Assembly: GCA_016213945.1 (NCBI GenBank) | Contig: JACQZF010000016.1 | Coordinates: 1 to 64,000, forward strand | Origin: Nitrospirota bacterium | GTDB lineage: Bacteria; Nitrospirota; Thermodesulfovibrionia; UBA6902 | Direction of reading: 5' to 3' | Length of the DNA: 64,000 nucleotides | Shown here: positions 54,044 through 63,293 of the stretch, in pieces | Layout: every line of letters starts with the position of its first letter | How positions within the stretch are numbered: the first letter of the stretch is position 1 | Notes under the pieces: generated by a model | Database searches by the model: none | What the model saw: the letters and a program-made list of their open reading frames with translations, nothing else | Told to the model about the DNA's origin: nothing | Program-made: the position numbers and the translations under genes

Positions 54044-54979
54044 ATGGACAAACTGCGTCAGAGTGTAACAAGCTTCATATCTCTTGAAAACCTCATCACT
54101 GACGGCAATGCTCAATTGTTCCATAAAGTCGTTTCAGGGATGCATGACCTCTGCTTTCATATCCTTGAAGCTGAAAGGAACGGCAGGTCTCATTCAGAGA
54201 TAGAAGAAACCATAAAGCCCGCGCGTGACATTCACAGCCGCTCAGTTTTTGTTAAACGTATGCAGGACTGGCCCAGAAAATATCCAGGGGATTTTGAGAC
54301 CGTGGAATACATATGTAATCTTGAGAACAGATCAACGTACGGGAAAGTTGAATATTACATTGAAGAATATGCCCTGAACAGTGCGATGGCGCAGCAGCAC
54401 AGAAATAAAGTGCAGCGCCAGTCAGAGATCATTCTTGACGCGCTTTTAAACGGCGGGGCGGGACGGAAGATATTGTCGGTGGGCTGCGGGGGGAGCTGGG
54501 ATTTTTTGAAAATTAAAAAATACATCCATGATGTCCGGTGCGAAATAGTCCTGCATGACATCGACAGCGACGCACTGGAATTATCGAGGGAAAGGCTCAA
54601 TGATCTCAGCGCGGGGATACACCTGATTAAAGGCAACTTCCTGCAATCTCTGAGGACCATAGAAATGTCAGGGCCCTTTGACGTAATCCTCGCGGGCGGC
54701 CTGTTTGATTATTTGTCGGACAAGCACATTTCTTTTTTCCTGAAACACGCCTTCAATAAAATGTTAAATCAAAACGGCATCCTGTTTTTTACAAATATCA
54801 AAAAAGGCAATCCCTACAAAGTCTGGCAGGAATATCTGGCGGACTGGAAGCTGATCTACAGGGGTAAAGATGAGATCATCGGCCTTCTGACCTCCGCGGG
54901 TTTTTCAACCGGCGATTTCAAAATAGAGAAAGATGAAACAGGACTGACCTTCCTGGTGACAGCGCAAAAACCGGGCTGA
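54044..54979 (+). CDS. SAM-dependent methyltransferase, class I
   Basis: 311 residues. A helical N-terminal domain (about 1-125) precedes a Rossmann domain with ILSVGCGGSWDFLKI near residue 142 as SAM loop, LHDIDSDALELSRERL as acidic loop and DVILAGGLFDYL. The N-terminal domain resembles that of methyltransferases that modify small molecules or lipids, but the substrate is unknown. AGGTATTTT before the ATG is a modest ribosome site. Confidence 0.75.
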   Translation: MDKLRQSVTSFISLENLITDGNAQLFHKVVSGMHDLCFHILEAERNGRSHSEIEETIKPARDIHSRSVFVKRMQDWPRKYPGDFETVEYICNLENRSTYGKVEYYIEEYALNSAMAQQHRNKVQRQSEIILDALLNGGAGRKILSVGCGGSWDFLKIKKYIHDVRCEIVLHDIDSDALELSRERLNDLSAGIHLIKGNFLQSLRTIEMSGPFDVILAGGLFDYLSDKHISFFLKHAFNKMLNQNGILFFTNIKKGNPYKVWQEYLADWKLIYRGKDEIIGLLTSAGFSTGDFKIEKDETGLTFLVTAQKPG

Positions 54980-54990
54980 ATCCGGGTTGC

Positions 54991-55761
54991 TTATATATCC
55001 ACCCACACCCGGCCTTTATGTCTTTTTACATCCACGGGTGTTTCAAAGAAAGATGAGAGATTGGTTTTTGTCAGGACCTCTCCGGTCTTCCCGGAGGAGT
55101 GGACCTTGCCCCGGCGCAGCAGCAACGTGTGAGTAAAGACCGGCAGTATTTCTTCTATGTGATGAGAGACGTAAATGAGTGTAGGGGCAGAGGCGCTGCT
55201 GCCCAGAGTTTCAATGGACGATAAAAGATGCTCTCTTGAAAAGATATCCAGTCCCGCGCACGGCTCATCCATGATAAGTAATTTAGGGGAGCTTATCAGC
55301 GCGCGCGCGATAAGGACCTTCTGCCTTTCGCCTTGAGACAACTCCGCGTAAGGCTGGTTTGCCGCGTGGGAGCAGTCAAGCTGGCGCAGCAGGGACAAGG
55401 CCTTTTCAATATCCTTTGCCTTTGGTTTATCATAAAGCCCGATTGTTGAAAAAATACCGCTGAGCACAATCTCCTTTGCGGTTTCGTTTGCGTAAAAAAT
55501 TTCCTGAAGCGAAGAGCTGATGAAACCTACTTCCCTGCGCAATTCCCGCCAGTCATATGAGCCGAAGGGCTTTCCCAAAACGCTCATCTCACCTGTCGAG
55601 GGAAACACGTATCCGTTGATCATCTTCAAAAGAGTTGTCTTGCCGGAGCCGTTCAGCCCGATAATGGCCCAGTGCTCGCCTGGCCTGACGGTCCAGTTGA
55701 TATCACGCAAAACATGTTTATTCCCCAATATGCAGGAGACTTTCCTGATGTCAATGATCAC
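54991..55761 (-). CDS. ABC transporter ATP-binding protein
   Basis: 256 residues, one cassette: Walker A GLNGSGKTTLL, Q-loop FISSSLQE, signature LSQGERQKVLIARAL, Walker B LLIMDEPCAGLD, H-loop YVSHHIEEI. No permease or binding protein neighbours it. The sequence, with HWAIIGLNGSGKTT and PCAGLD, resembles the orphan ATPases annotated as ModF/YlmA-like, whose function is unsettled. It converges with the methyltransferase gene. Confidence 0.85.
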   Translation of the reverse strand: MIIDIRKVSCILGNKHVLRDINWTVRPGEHWAIIGLNGSGKTTLLKMINGYVFPSTGEMSVLGKPFGSYDWRELRREVGFISSSLQEIFYANETAKEIVLSGIFSTIGLYDKPKAKDIEKALSLLRQLDCSHAANQPYAELSQGERQKVLIARALISSPKLLIMDEPCAGLDIFSREHLLSSIETLGSSASAPTLIYVSHHIEEILPVFTHTLLLRRGKVHSSGKTGEVLTKTNLSSFFETPVDVKRHKGRVWVDI

Positions 55762-55941
55762 ATCGGCCTCATCAATAAAATTTTAACTTTGCATTATTAT
55801 ACTAAGTTGCCGGAAGAAGTTATTCAATATACGGGAATGAAATATACTGCATATTGTCCCGGTCTTGCACCTCCATTGCCAACCGTTCCAAAAGCCATTA
55901 TAATCTAAGTAAGAAAGCATGTATAGAAAGAAGGTGGAGCA

Positions 55942-56370
55942 ATGAGGACAAGCATTTTGACAGTTATCGTTTTTAGTCTGCTGACTGTTTTCTGGATTGA
56001 TAGCGCCGGGGCCTTGCATAACCTGTTTAAGGAAATGGACAAGAACCAGGACGGGGTAATCGAGCGCGGCGAATTTTATGAGGACATAAAAAAGGACGCC
56101 TTTAATAAATCAGATGCCAATAAAGACGAGGCCGTTTCGCCGGAAGAGTGGACCACCATGGAGGGCATCGATAATAAGCAGGAGGTGTTCAGGTCCGTTG
56201 ACACGAACGCTGACAAAAGGATCAGTTTTCCCGAGTTTTCAAATTACGCTGATAAATATTCAAATATTGTTGAAGCTTTCATGGTCATGGACAAAAACAA
56301 GGACGGCGCCCTGTCCCCTGATGAAGTCTCGGTCCGTCCTCTTTTCAGGTGGATAACAATCCGCTACTAA
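55942..56370 (+). CDS. Secreted EF-hand protein
   Basis: 142 residues. Signal peptide (about 1-24, ending AGA) and four EF-hand-type calcium loops: DKNQDGVIERGE, DANKDEAVSPEE, DTNADKRISFPE and DKNKDGALSPDE. The second and third loops have weaker position-6 residues (E or K instead of G). A calcium-binding exported protein of unknown role. Ribosome site AAGGTGGAG lies just upstream. The selenoprotein gene follows 105 bases later in the same direction. Confidence 0.88.
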   Translation: MRTSILTVIVFSLLTVFWIDSAGALHNLFKEMDKNQDGVIERGEFYEDIKKDAFNKSDANKDEAVSPEEWTTMEGIDNKQEVFRSVDTNADKRISFPEFSNYADKYSNIVEAFMVMDKNKDGALSPDEVSVRPLFRWITIRY

Positions 56371-56475
56371 ACTGAAATACCGGCTGCGGAAGTCATTGAA
56401 AAATCCGCACCAATCTGCAAAAATCAGCGGCGACTGCCGTTTTAAGGTTTAACGAACAATAGAATGGAGGACGGG

Positions 56476-57237
56476 ATGAGAAAATTTCTGGTAGCTGGAT
56501 TTTTTCTCACTGGTATTTTATTTCTAAATACCGTAGAGGCCATGCAGACAAAAGTGATCGTCAGGATAAAATCAAAGGACGCGAAATTCGTCGGCACTTC
56601 AATGGGCGGTGCGCTCATTACGATCAGGGACGTTGAAACCGGGAAGGTCCTTGCAGAGGGACTGACATCCGGCGGAACGGGCGACACAAATAAGATCATG
56701 AATGAACCCGTGCGGCGTTTTGCGCGATTGACCGATGACGCAACTGCAAAGTTTGAAACAACTGTTGATATTGCGGAACCGGCGTTAGTCACGATTGAGG
56801 CGGAAGCGCCGATGTCAAGAAAGCCTGATACTGTGAAAAGCTCAACACAGGTGTGGCTGATTCCAGGGAAGGACATGCCCGGAGACGGGATAGTCGTGGA
56901 AGTTCCGGGGTTCTCAGTTACCGCAGTTGTTCCAGAAGAAATAAAGTTGAGCGGCAATAAAGCCGCCGTTACTGTGCAGGCTACTATCGTAATGATATGA
57001 GGATGCCATTTGACCCCGGGCGGGTTATGGGATTCAAATAAATACGAAATCAAAGCTATTGTTAAATACAACGGAGAGATCATCAACACCATCCCTCTCA
57101 ACTTTGCAGGCACGCCGAGTCTTTTCAAGGGTGAATTGAACGTCACAAAAAGCGGCCCATACGAAGTGACCGTGTACGCGTATGATCCTCAAACCGGGAA
57201 TACAGGCGTGGATAAAAAGACAGTGAAGGTTTTATAA
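56476..57237 (+). CDS. Secreted selenoprotein with UGC redox motif (in-frame UGA)
   Basis: 253 residues when TGA at 56998-57000 (codon 175) is read as Sec. The ATG at 56476 follows GGAGG; a signal peptide ends near ..NTVEA. Beta-rich segments flank the motif MI-U-GC-HLTPGGLWD, in which Sec175 and C177 would form a selenenylsulfide pair. The frame stays open for 79 more codons (NKYEIKAIVKYNGE, GPYEVTVYAYDP) to TAA at 57235, and this part looks like an immunoglobulin-like beta sandwich continuous with the N-terminal half. From memory, homologues have CGC at this place. An annotator ignoring Sec would split it in two. Function unknown, probably thiol redox in the periplasm. Confidence 0.8.
57006..57030 (+). 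promoter_or_regulatory. Candidate SECIS hairpin of the UGC selenoprotein
   Basis: CCAT (57006-57009) pairs with ATGG (57027-57030) and ACCC (57013-57016) with GGGT (57022-57025), leaving an asymmetric internal loop with unpaired T residues and the apical loop CGGGC. The loop starts 17 bases after the UGA and has G in its first two positions, within the bacterial SECIS range as I recall it. Confidence 0.5.
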
Positions 57238-57394
57238 AGACACCGCACCTCTCTGACTGTCAAAACCCATCCGAAAATAAATAAGGTCGTGTTAAAAGGA
57301 ACGAAGCTTAAGGAGAGAAAAGAAGGCCACGCGGAGTGGCAGTTGATGGAGGATGAAGTAGAAAGATAAACTGCGCTTGTTTAAGGTCAGACAA

Positions 57395-59512
57395 TCACCC
57401 TGCCTTCACCTTCCACGTGGTCCCGTCTTTTTTGTCCTCAAGGATGATGCCTTTGGCCTCAAGCTCTTTTCTGATCGTGTCAGCCTTTGCCCAGTCTTTC
57501 TGTTTCCTCGCCTCCTGCCGTTCGGCGATTTTCAGAAGCAGGGACTCCTCTGAAAACTCAAGCTTCTTCACCTTCATCAGGGACCTGTACCATTCCTCAG
57601 GCGTCTTGTTGAATATGTTCATGACGCCGCCGATTTCGGCAAGTAGCTCTCCGGTTTTAATCACAAGCTCTTTTGCCTTCTGCCCGGAAGGTTTTGAATC
57701 AAGGAACCTGTTTGCTTCCCTTATGAGCTCGAAGATAAATCCCAGCGCAGAGGCCGTGTTGAAATCGTCATTCATCGTGTGATGGAATTTATCTTTAAAA
57801 GCAGAAAGCAGTTTTTCAAGGTCCGCGGAAGTCCCCGGCTTCTCCGCGGCCCCTGCTGTTTCAAGAAAATCCTTGATCCTCGTAACTGTAGAGTAATACC
57901 TGTCAATGGAAAGCTCGGACTCGGTCAACTGCGCGTCGGAGAATTCTATCGGGCTTCTGTAATGAGTTGAGAGCAGAAAATATCTTACGACCTCAGGCTC
58001 GTATTTTTCAAGGATATCTTTTATGGTGAAAAAATTTCCAAGGGACTTGGACATCTTCTCTTTTGCCACTGTGATAAAGCCGTTGTGCATCCAGTACTTC
58101 ACAAAAGGTTTGCCGGTATACGCCTCGCTCTGCGCAATCTCATTCTCATGGTGCGGAAATATAAGGTCAGCCCCGCCTCCGTGGATGTCAAAGCTCTCTC
58201 CTAAATATTTTGACGACATGGCGGTGCATTCTATGTGCCATCCGGGCCTGCCCTTACCCCACGGGCTTTCCCACCAGGGCTCGCCTTCCTTGGAAGATTT
58301 CCACAGGGCAAAATCAAGAGGGCTCCTCTTTCTCTCATCAACCTCAACACGCGCACCGGACATGAGGTCGTCAACGTTCTTTTTTGAAAGTTTGCCGTAC
58401 CCGGAAAATTTGCTGACCTCAAAGTAAACATCTCCATTTACAGGATACGCATAGCCTTTATCAATGAGTCCCTTTATCGTCTCGATCATTTCCTTTATGT
58501 GGTCTGTGGCATTGGGCTCAAGGTCCGCCCTGCTCACGCCAAGCATATTCATGTCCCTGTAATATTCCTCGGTGTATTTTTTCGCGATCACGTCGTATGA
58601 GACATTCTCCTTTGCGGCACGGTTGATGATTTTGTCGTCGATGTCGGTGATGTTCCTGACGTGAGTGACCTTCAGTCCCTTGTATCTCAGATATCGCTTT
58701 ATAATGTCAAAGACAATCGCACTGCGCGCGTGACCCAGGTGGCATACGTCGTATGCCGTTATCCCGCACACGTACATCCTGACCTGCTCTGGTACCAGAG
58801 GGACAAAATCCTCTTTCTTCCCGCTCATCGTGTTGTAAACCTTTATTGTCTCGCCTTTGCCTTCCAATCCGCTGATTCTCCTTTCAAGTTCAGAAATATA
58901 ATTTTTTATCTCTTCAAATCTCTCATCAAGAGGATCGGGCAGGTGCACCTGATCGAGCATTTCCACCAGCCCATCGTTATAAATCTTCACTACCTTCTTT
59001 TTTATCACCCTGCCAGGCACACCGACTACAATGGAATTGTCAGGCACGGAATGAAGCACTACTGAATTTGCGCCTATCTTCACGTTGTCTCCTATCGTGA
59101 TCGCGCCGAGGATCTTGGTCCCTGCGCCGACAACTATGTTGTTGCCGAGTGTCGGATGACGCTTGCCTTTTTCCTTGCCTGTTCCACCCAGCGTCACTCC
59201 CTGGTAGAGAAGGACGTTCTCCCCGATTTCCGCTGTCTCTCCGATTACAACCCCCATGCCGTGGTCAATGAAAAATCCTTTTTTTATCTTTGCGGCAGGG
59301 TGTATCTCGATGCCAGTGAGGAACCGCGCTAATTGAGATAAAAACCGCGGCAGCACCGGCACGCCGAGCTTCCACAGTCTGTGGTTCACCCGGTAGAGGA
59401 ATATTGCATGAAATCCCGAGTAAGAAAGAATGACCTCCAGCCTGCTCCTTGCAGCAGGGTCCATCTTGAAAACAGTCCTGAAATCATGCCTTACGTCACT
59501 CCAAAAACTCAT
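57395..59512 (-). CDS. Fused serine O-acetyltransferase and cysteinyl-tRNA synthetase
   Basis: 705 residues in one uninterrupted frame. Residues 1-225 are CysE: a helical N-terminus, then left-handed beta-helix hexapeptides ([55 protein letters not shown]). Residues 226-705 are Cys[20 protein letters not shown] with the HIGH-type HLGH and a zinc cysteine, [23 protein letters not shown] and KMSKS. CysE makes O-acetylserine, the cysteine precursor; CysS charges tRNA-Cys. In many bacteria the genes are neighbours; here they are one protein, presumably channelling or coordinating supply and use of cysteine. Confidence 0.93.
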   Translation of the reverse strand: MSFWSDVRHDFRTVFKMDPAARSRLEVILSYSGFHAIFLYRVNHRLWKLGVPVLPRFLSQLARFLTGIEIHPAAKIKKGFFIDHGMGVVIGETAEIGENVLLYQGVTLGGTGKEKGKRHPTLGNNIVVGAGTKILGAITIGDNVKIGANSVVLHSVPDNSIVVGVPGRVIKKKVVKIYNDGLVEMLDQVHLPDPLDERFEEIKNYISELERRISGLEGKGETIKVYNTMSGKKEDFVPLVPEQVRMYVCGITAYDVCHLGHARSAIVFDIIKRYLRYKGLKVTHVRNITDIDDKIINRAAKENVSYDVIAKKYTEEYYRDMNMLGVSRADLEPNATDHIKEMIETIKGLIDKGYAYPVNGDVYFEVSKFSGYGKLSKKNVDDLMSGARVEVDERKRSPLDFALWKSSKEGEPWWESPWGKGRPGWHIECTAMSSKYLGESFDIHGGGADLIFPHHENEIAQSEAYTGKPFVKYWMHNGFITVAKEKMSKSLGNFFTIKDILEKYEPEVVRYFLLSTHYRSPIEFSDAQLTESELSIDRYYSTVTRIKDFLETAGAAEKPGTSADLEKLLSAFKDKFHHTMNDDFNTASALGFIFELIREANRFLDSKPSGQKAKELVIKTGELLAEIGGVMNIFNKTPEEWYRSLMKVKKLEFSEESLLLKIAERQEARKQKDWAKADTIRKELEAKGIILEDKKDGTTWKVKAG

Positions 59513-59684
59513 AGGGGTTATTATACTTCAAACAAGGCGGAAGATGGAAAGATACGAAATTTTGGTAATCAGTAATGTACAAGTCCCGGAAGCGTTTGCA
59601 AAATTCCGGCTCCGCGCTGGTTGAGGGGCTTCCCTATTTTGCGGAAATATTATATAAATAAAGCAACAGGAGGCAGGATTCCCA

Positions 59685-60956
59685 ATGAACAAGAATCACG
59701 AGAGAATACACGCTGACGAAAAAAACCTGTGCAAATTGTGCATGAGCGAACTTGATGCAATCTATTCCGACCTGGCGCTTACTGAAGACGAACTTGAAAT
59801 ACTGGCAATGCCGAGGCGTGCTTTCATCGTGCATTTCCCCGTGAAAACTGAAGCGGGGAAGACAAAGATGTTTATTGGCTACAGGGTGCAGTACAATGAC
59901 GCCAGAGGGCCGGGCAAGGGCGGCATCAGGTTCCATCCCGACCTGACAGTGGAACACATAAGCGACCTTGCGTTTCTCATGGGGCTCAAATGCGCTGTGG
60001 TAAACATCCCCTTTGGCGGGGCAAAGGGCGGCGTTGCAGTAAACCCGAAGGAACTGAGCAGGAGCGAGCTGGAACTGGTGACGCGCGGATACATCCGCGC
60101 CATTGCGGATTTCATAGGGCCGTTCAGGGACATCCCGGCGCCTGATGTATATACCGATGAGCAGATAATGGCATGGATACTTGACGAATATGAAAGGATA
60201 ACGAGAAAACATTCCCCCGCAGTGGTAACAGGCAAGCCGGTTGAATTAGGCGGCATAAAGACCAGGCGGTACTCTACGGCGCTTGGAGGCATTTACCTGC
60301 TTGAAGAGGCGATGAAGGAGCGCGGCATTGAAAAATCCGGGGCCTGTGTAGCTGTCCAGGGATTCGGACATGTGGGAGAAAACACAGCGCGCATCCTGCA
60401 TGAAGAAGGATACAGGGTCATTGCCGTGAGTGATTCAAAGGGGGCCATACTAAATCAGACAGGTCTCGACATTCCCGGCGTGACAGCGCACAAGGAAAGG
60501 ACCGGCAGCGTGGCCGGTTTCCCGGGCACACAGAATATCTCCAATGACCAACTGCTTGCCTGCGACTGCGATATCCTTATCCCCGCGGCCTTGTCCGATC
60601 AGCTCAACGGGAGTAACGCGGGAGACATAAAGGCAAAGATAATCCTTGAACTTGCCAATGCCCCGACAACAACAGAGGCGGACAAGATAATTTTAGCGAA
60701 GGACATTATGCTGATACCTGATGTCCTCGCCAATTCAGGCGGCGTGGTAGTGAGTTATTTCGAGTGGAGCCAGAATTTAAATAATGATTATTGGGAGGAA
60801 GAGAAGGTACTGCGAAAATTAAAGCATACCATGATCTCCGCTTTTAATGATGTCCACGCGCTCTGCCGTGAACATGGGTGCAGGATGAGAGAGGCAGCAT
60901 ACCGGCTTGGAGTGAAACGAATTCTTCATGCGGAGAGACTGCGCGGCAACCTGTAG
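59685..60956 (+). CDS. gdhA: Glutamate dehydrogenase (Glu/Leu/Phe/Val family)
   Basis: 423 residues. GPGKGGIRFHPDL and MGLKCAVVNIPFGGAKGG hold the substrate and catalytic lysines; DIPAPDVYTDEQIMAWILDEY follows; VAVQGFGHVGENTA is the NAD(P) Rossmann loop. The length fits hexameric small GDH. Interconverts glutamate and 2-oxoglutarate plus ammonia. Strong AGGAGGCAGG ribosome site. Followed closely by the ferritin/REC fusion gene. Confidence 0.94.
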   Translation: MNKNHERIHADEKNLCKLCMSELDAIYSDLALTEDELEILAMPRRAFIVHFPVKTEAGKTKMFIGYRVQYNDARGPGKGGIRFHPDLTVEHISDLAFLMGLKCAVVNIPFGGAKGGVAVNPKELSRSELELVTRGYIRAIADFIGPFRDIPAPDVYTDEQIMAWILDEYERITRKHSPAVVTGKPVELGGIKTRRYSTALGGIYLLEEAMKERGIEKSGACVAVQGFGHVGENTARILHEEGYRVIAVSDSKGAILNQTGLDIPGVTAHKERTGSVAGFPGTQNISNDQLLACDCDILIPAALSDQLNGSNAGDIKAKIILELANAPTTTEADKIILAKDIMLIPDVLANSGGVVVSYFEWSQNLNNDYWEEEKVLRKLKHTMISAFNDVHALCREHGCRMREAAYRLGVKRILHAERLRGNL

Positions 60957-60999
60957 CTCTGAGGATAATAATTGCCGCTGCAAGGTAAAGGAGACACAC

Positions 61000-61857
61000 A
61001 TGCGGGAAATAATCGACTGGCTTATTGCAATAGAAGATATGGCTGCCGATCTTTACAAGAACGCCTCTCTTCAATTCAGGGCCGATGAGGAGTTCAGTGG
61101 TTTTCTCAGCCGGCTGGCTGATGACGAGGCATGGCACTCCCTTCTCCTCAAAAAGGCCGCGGGCCCTTTTCCAGAAGAGGGAAGTATCATTCTGGACAAG
61201 GCAACGAAAGAAAAGATAGAAACCCCTTTTAACGGGAATTACAGCATGTTATTATCCGGCGCCCTTACAAGGGAATCTCTGCTGGATTGCATAATTACTG
61301 CTGAGTTCTCAGAGCTTAACAATGTTTTTTTATATGTCGTAACCAGCATGATGCAAAGAAGTAAAGATGCCGGCAGCGTTGCTTTGAAAATGCAGGACCA
61401 CGTGGCAGCCATAGAAGAATATTTAGCCTCGCTGCCTGACGGTCAAAAATACATTGACAGGATCAGTCAGCTTCCTGAAATTGGACGGAAGAAAATTCTT
61501 ATTGTTGAAGATGACGCGACCACGAATAAGCTGCTTCAGGCCCTTCTTAATAAAGAAGGCGCCGTTGAATCCGCGTTAAACGGCAGGGAGGCGCTCGATA
61601 AGGTCACCCACGGGTTTTTTAACGCCATCATTTCCGATATTGAAATGCCTGTAATGGACGGGATTGAATTTTATAAAGAAGCCTCAAGGGCCGCCCCGGT
61701 AATGCAGGAGAGGTTCCTTTTTTTCACAGGCTCCTGTTCCCCGGAGCATTTCGACTTTCTGCGTGAGAACCATCTGCGGTATCTTAAAAAGCCTTCTCCG
61801 ATAAAGGACATAATACAGGCTGTTCATGAAATACTCTACAGTTCTAAAGTGTCCTGA
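61000..61857 (+). CDS. Ferritin-like domain fused to a response regulator receiver domain
   Basis: 285 residues from the ATG at 61000 (AAAGGAGA upstream). Residues 1-155 form a ferritin-like helical domain: IAIEDMAADLYKNAS, DDEAWHSLL (E-x-x-H type) and a later AEFSELNNVF helix with DHVAAIEEY. Residues 165-285 are a receiver domain: KKILIVEDDATTNKLL with the acidic pocket, AIISDIEMPVMDG with the phospho-acceptor aspartate, FFTGS and YLKKPSP with the conserved lysine. The combination suggests a phosphorylation- or redox-linked iron/oxygen sensor; no DNA-binding domain is present. Confidence 0.85.
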   Translation: MREIIDWLIAIEDMAADLYKNASLQFRADEEFSGFLSRLADDEAWHSLLLKKAAGPFPEEGSIILDKATKEKIETPFNGNYSMLLSGALTRESLLDCIITAEFSELNNVFLYVVTSMMQRSKDAGSVALKMQDHVAAIEEYLASLPDGQKYIDRISQLPEIGRKKILIVEDDATTNKLLQALLNKEGAVESALNGREALDKVTHGFFNAIISDIEMPVMDGIEFYKEASRAAPVMQERFLFFTGSCSPEHFDFLRENHLRYLKKPSPIKDIIQAVHEILYSSKVS

Positions 61858-61947
61858 AAAATTATTGACCGGGTAACCTGCCTGAGCACTCTGAAAATTT
61901 GTTAAAATAATGTTGATATTACGCAAGGAGCAGCGCATTTTTCTAAC

Positions 61948-62193
61948 ATGGTCAGGTTAACGTTTTATTATAAAGGTGGATGCTGGTTGTGCGACACTGC
62001 AGAAGAGCTGTTGAACGGACTCATGATGAGGTACGACATCAGAATTGATAAAAAAGCTATTGACTCAAATGATGAACTCTATGAACTGTACAGGTTTGAT
62101 ATCCCGGTGTTTGAATTCAAGGATGGTTCAACGCTGCACGGGCGTATTAAGAAACAGGACCTCCTGGATAAACTCGAAGAAAACAAAGAATAA
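61948..62193 (+). CDS. Glutaredoxin-like thiol protein
   Basis: 81 residues. YYKGGCWLCDTAEELL holds a CxxC redox site with the thioredoxin-fold strand order; DIPVFEFKDG supplies the cis-proline region. It resembles the DUF836/glutaredoxin-like family. Cytoplasmic. Possible partner: unknown. The nearby selenoprotein and the fused CysE-CysS hint at a thiol-metabolism neighbourhood, but that is only context. Confidence 0.82.
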   Translation: MVRLTFYYKGGCWLCDTAEELLNGLMMRYDIRIDKKAIDSNDELYELYRFDIPVFEFKDGSTLHGRIKKQDLLDKLEENKE

Positions 62194-62268
62194 AGTAACA
62201 CCGGCATTTATCCGATAATAAACCTGTTGATAGTCAAAGGGAAAGAGGTTGGATACAGGTTATCTGGA

Positions 62269-62805
62269 ATGAAGAGGGTTGCGAAGGGAGAAATGCTTAA
62301 CAGGTTATACGTTGTAACAGTCTTTTTATTGATATCAGGCTGTGTAACTGTTCCGCCTGTACAACATGACTTCCAGGCTGAAGAGAAGTATGCGGCAACT
62401 TATGGCGAGGTTTGGCAGTTGGTAAATGGCTTTCTCTCAGATGAAAATATTTCTGTGAAGACCGGCAATAAAGAATCCGGGGCAATAGTGACCTCCGAGA
62501 TCGAGGTCCCATACGAAGGTTTTCAGTATGCGTCGGACTATTGCGACTGCGGCCAGCTTGGAGGTTTATATGTTTATCATGAAATCAAGGGAGAATATAA
62601 AATTCAGATATCGAAGCTTGCAGAAAAGATAGCCGCCATAAGAATAGATTCGCGCTACCGGGCGTCTTTATGGCTTGGGAAGGACTTCGTCGGCTGGGTA
62701 CCGTGTGAATCGAAAGGATACCTTGAGAAGAAGTTATTTGAGCAGCTAACTTCCAGGTTTAAAACCTACCAGGAGGAGAAAGATAAAAAACCCGCAACAA
62801 AATAA
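62269..62805 (+). CDS. Putative lipoprotein
   Basis: 178 residues from ATG 62269; a TTG 14 codons upstream and an ATG 8 codons downstream are alternatives. The hydrophobic stretch and lipobox LLISGC place the lipidated cysteine near residue 25. The mature part is alpha/beta (YGEVWQLVNGFLSDENISVKTGNKESGAIVTSE), resembling periplasmic lipoproteins of the outer-membrane-associated type often described only as hypothetical. A pair of cysteines (DYCDCG) may be oxidised. Function unknown. Confidence 0.72.
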   Translation: MKRVAKGEMLNRLYVVTVFLLISGCVTVPPVQHDFQAEEKYAATYGEVWQLVNGFLSDENISVKTGNKESGAIVTSEIEVPYEGFQYASDYCDCGQLGGLYVYHEIKGEYKIQISKLAEKIAAIRIDSRYRASLWLGKDFVGWVPCESKGYLEKKLFEQLTSRFKTYQEEKDKKPATK

Positions 62806-62884
62806 AGCATTCCAACCTCCCCCCCGGCTAAAAGGGGACCGGATATTTCTCCCTAAGAAAGTATCAAACTGCGCAGTGATGGAC

Positions 62885-62989
62885 TTATTGATTTCTTAGA
62901 GTGTCTTCGATTTTTCCGGCAGCACATAAGGCCATGAGAAACATGCCCAACATGCTCCCGACTACTAATCCCAGCACAAACATGATCAT
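62885..62989 (-). CDS. Small single-pass membrane protein (DUF3789-like)
   Basis: 34 residues: MIMFVLGLVVGSMLGMFLMAL forms one hydrophobic helix, then CAAGKIEDTLRNQ. GGAGG lies 4 bases before the ATG, an excellent ribosome site for a frame this short. The G-x3-G spacing and the C-A-A ending resemble DUF3789 microproteins often carried by phages and mobile elements. It is too short for most gene finders. Confidence 0.7.
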   Translation of the reverse strand: MIMFVLGLVVGSMLGMFLMALCAAGKIEDTLRNQ

Positions 62990-63293
62990 GGTGCCTCCAA
63001 TGGTTAATTGTTTACACTTATATTAATTTCTATAAAATTATAGAAATTATAGTGCAAATAATATACCCAAACAAATAAATTATATTTATAATTTTATGCT
63101 CCTACAGGGACTTGCACGAAAAAAGGCGTGTAATTTTATTTGCCAATTTCAAATTTGATTTTTCAATGAAAGTTGACAGCCATATTGACAATATTCTGTC
63201 AATGTGACAATGACAAAACTGCAAGCGATTTACGCTTGCAGTTTTCTAAAACGCCCCTCTTTAAGTGGCCCAGCAAATGCTCGTGAGTATTGT
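62990..63293. other. AT-rich intergenic region
   Basis: No gene recognised over 304 bases. AT content is high between 63000 and 63180, with several ATTATA/TATAAT words, so promoters are possible. TGACAAT-type words recur at 63175-63215. The right part holds the terminator at 63215-63245. Confidence 0.5.
63215..63245 (-). terminator. Terminator downstream of napD
   Basis: A perfect 13-bp stem, AAAACTGCAAGCG and its complement, with an ATTTA loop. The A/T ends give a T-run on both strands. It is 49 bases past the napD stop. Confidence 0.8.

Noticed and set aside
57010-57237. Separate small gene starting at TTG
   Set aside because: No ribosome site, and it is in frame with the preceding secreted protein through a single TGA in a cysteine-like motif.
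57238-57394. Short open stretch after the selenoprotein gene ending in EWQLMEDEVER
   Set aside because: In frame with the upstream stop but without start, ribosome site or recognisable family; possibly the tail of a lost gene, not supported as a feature.
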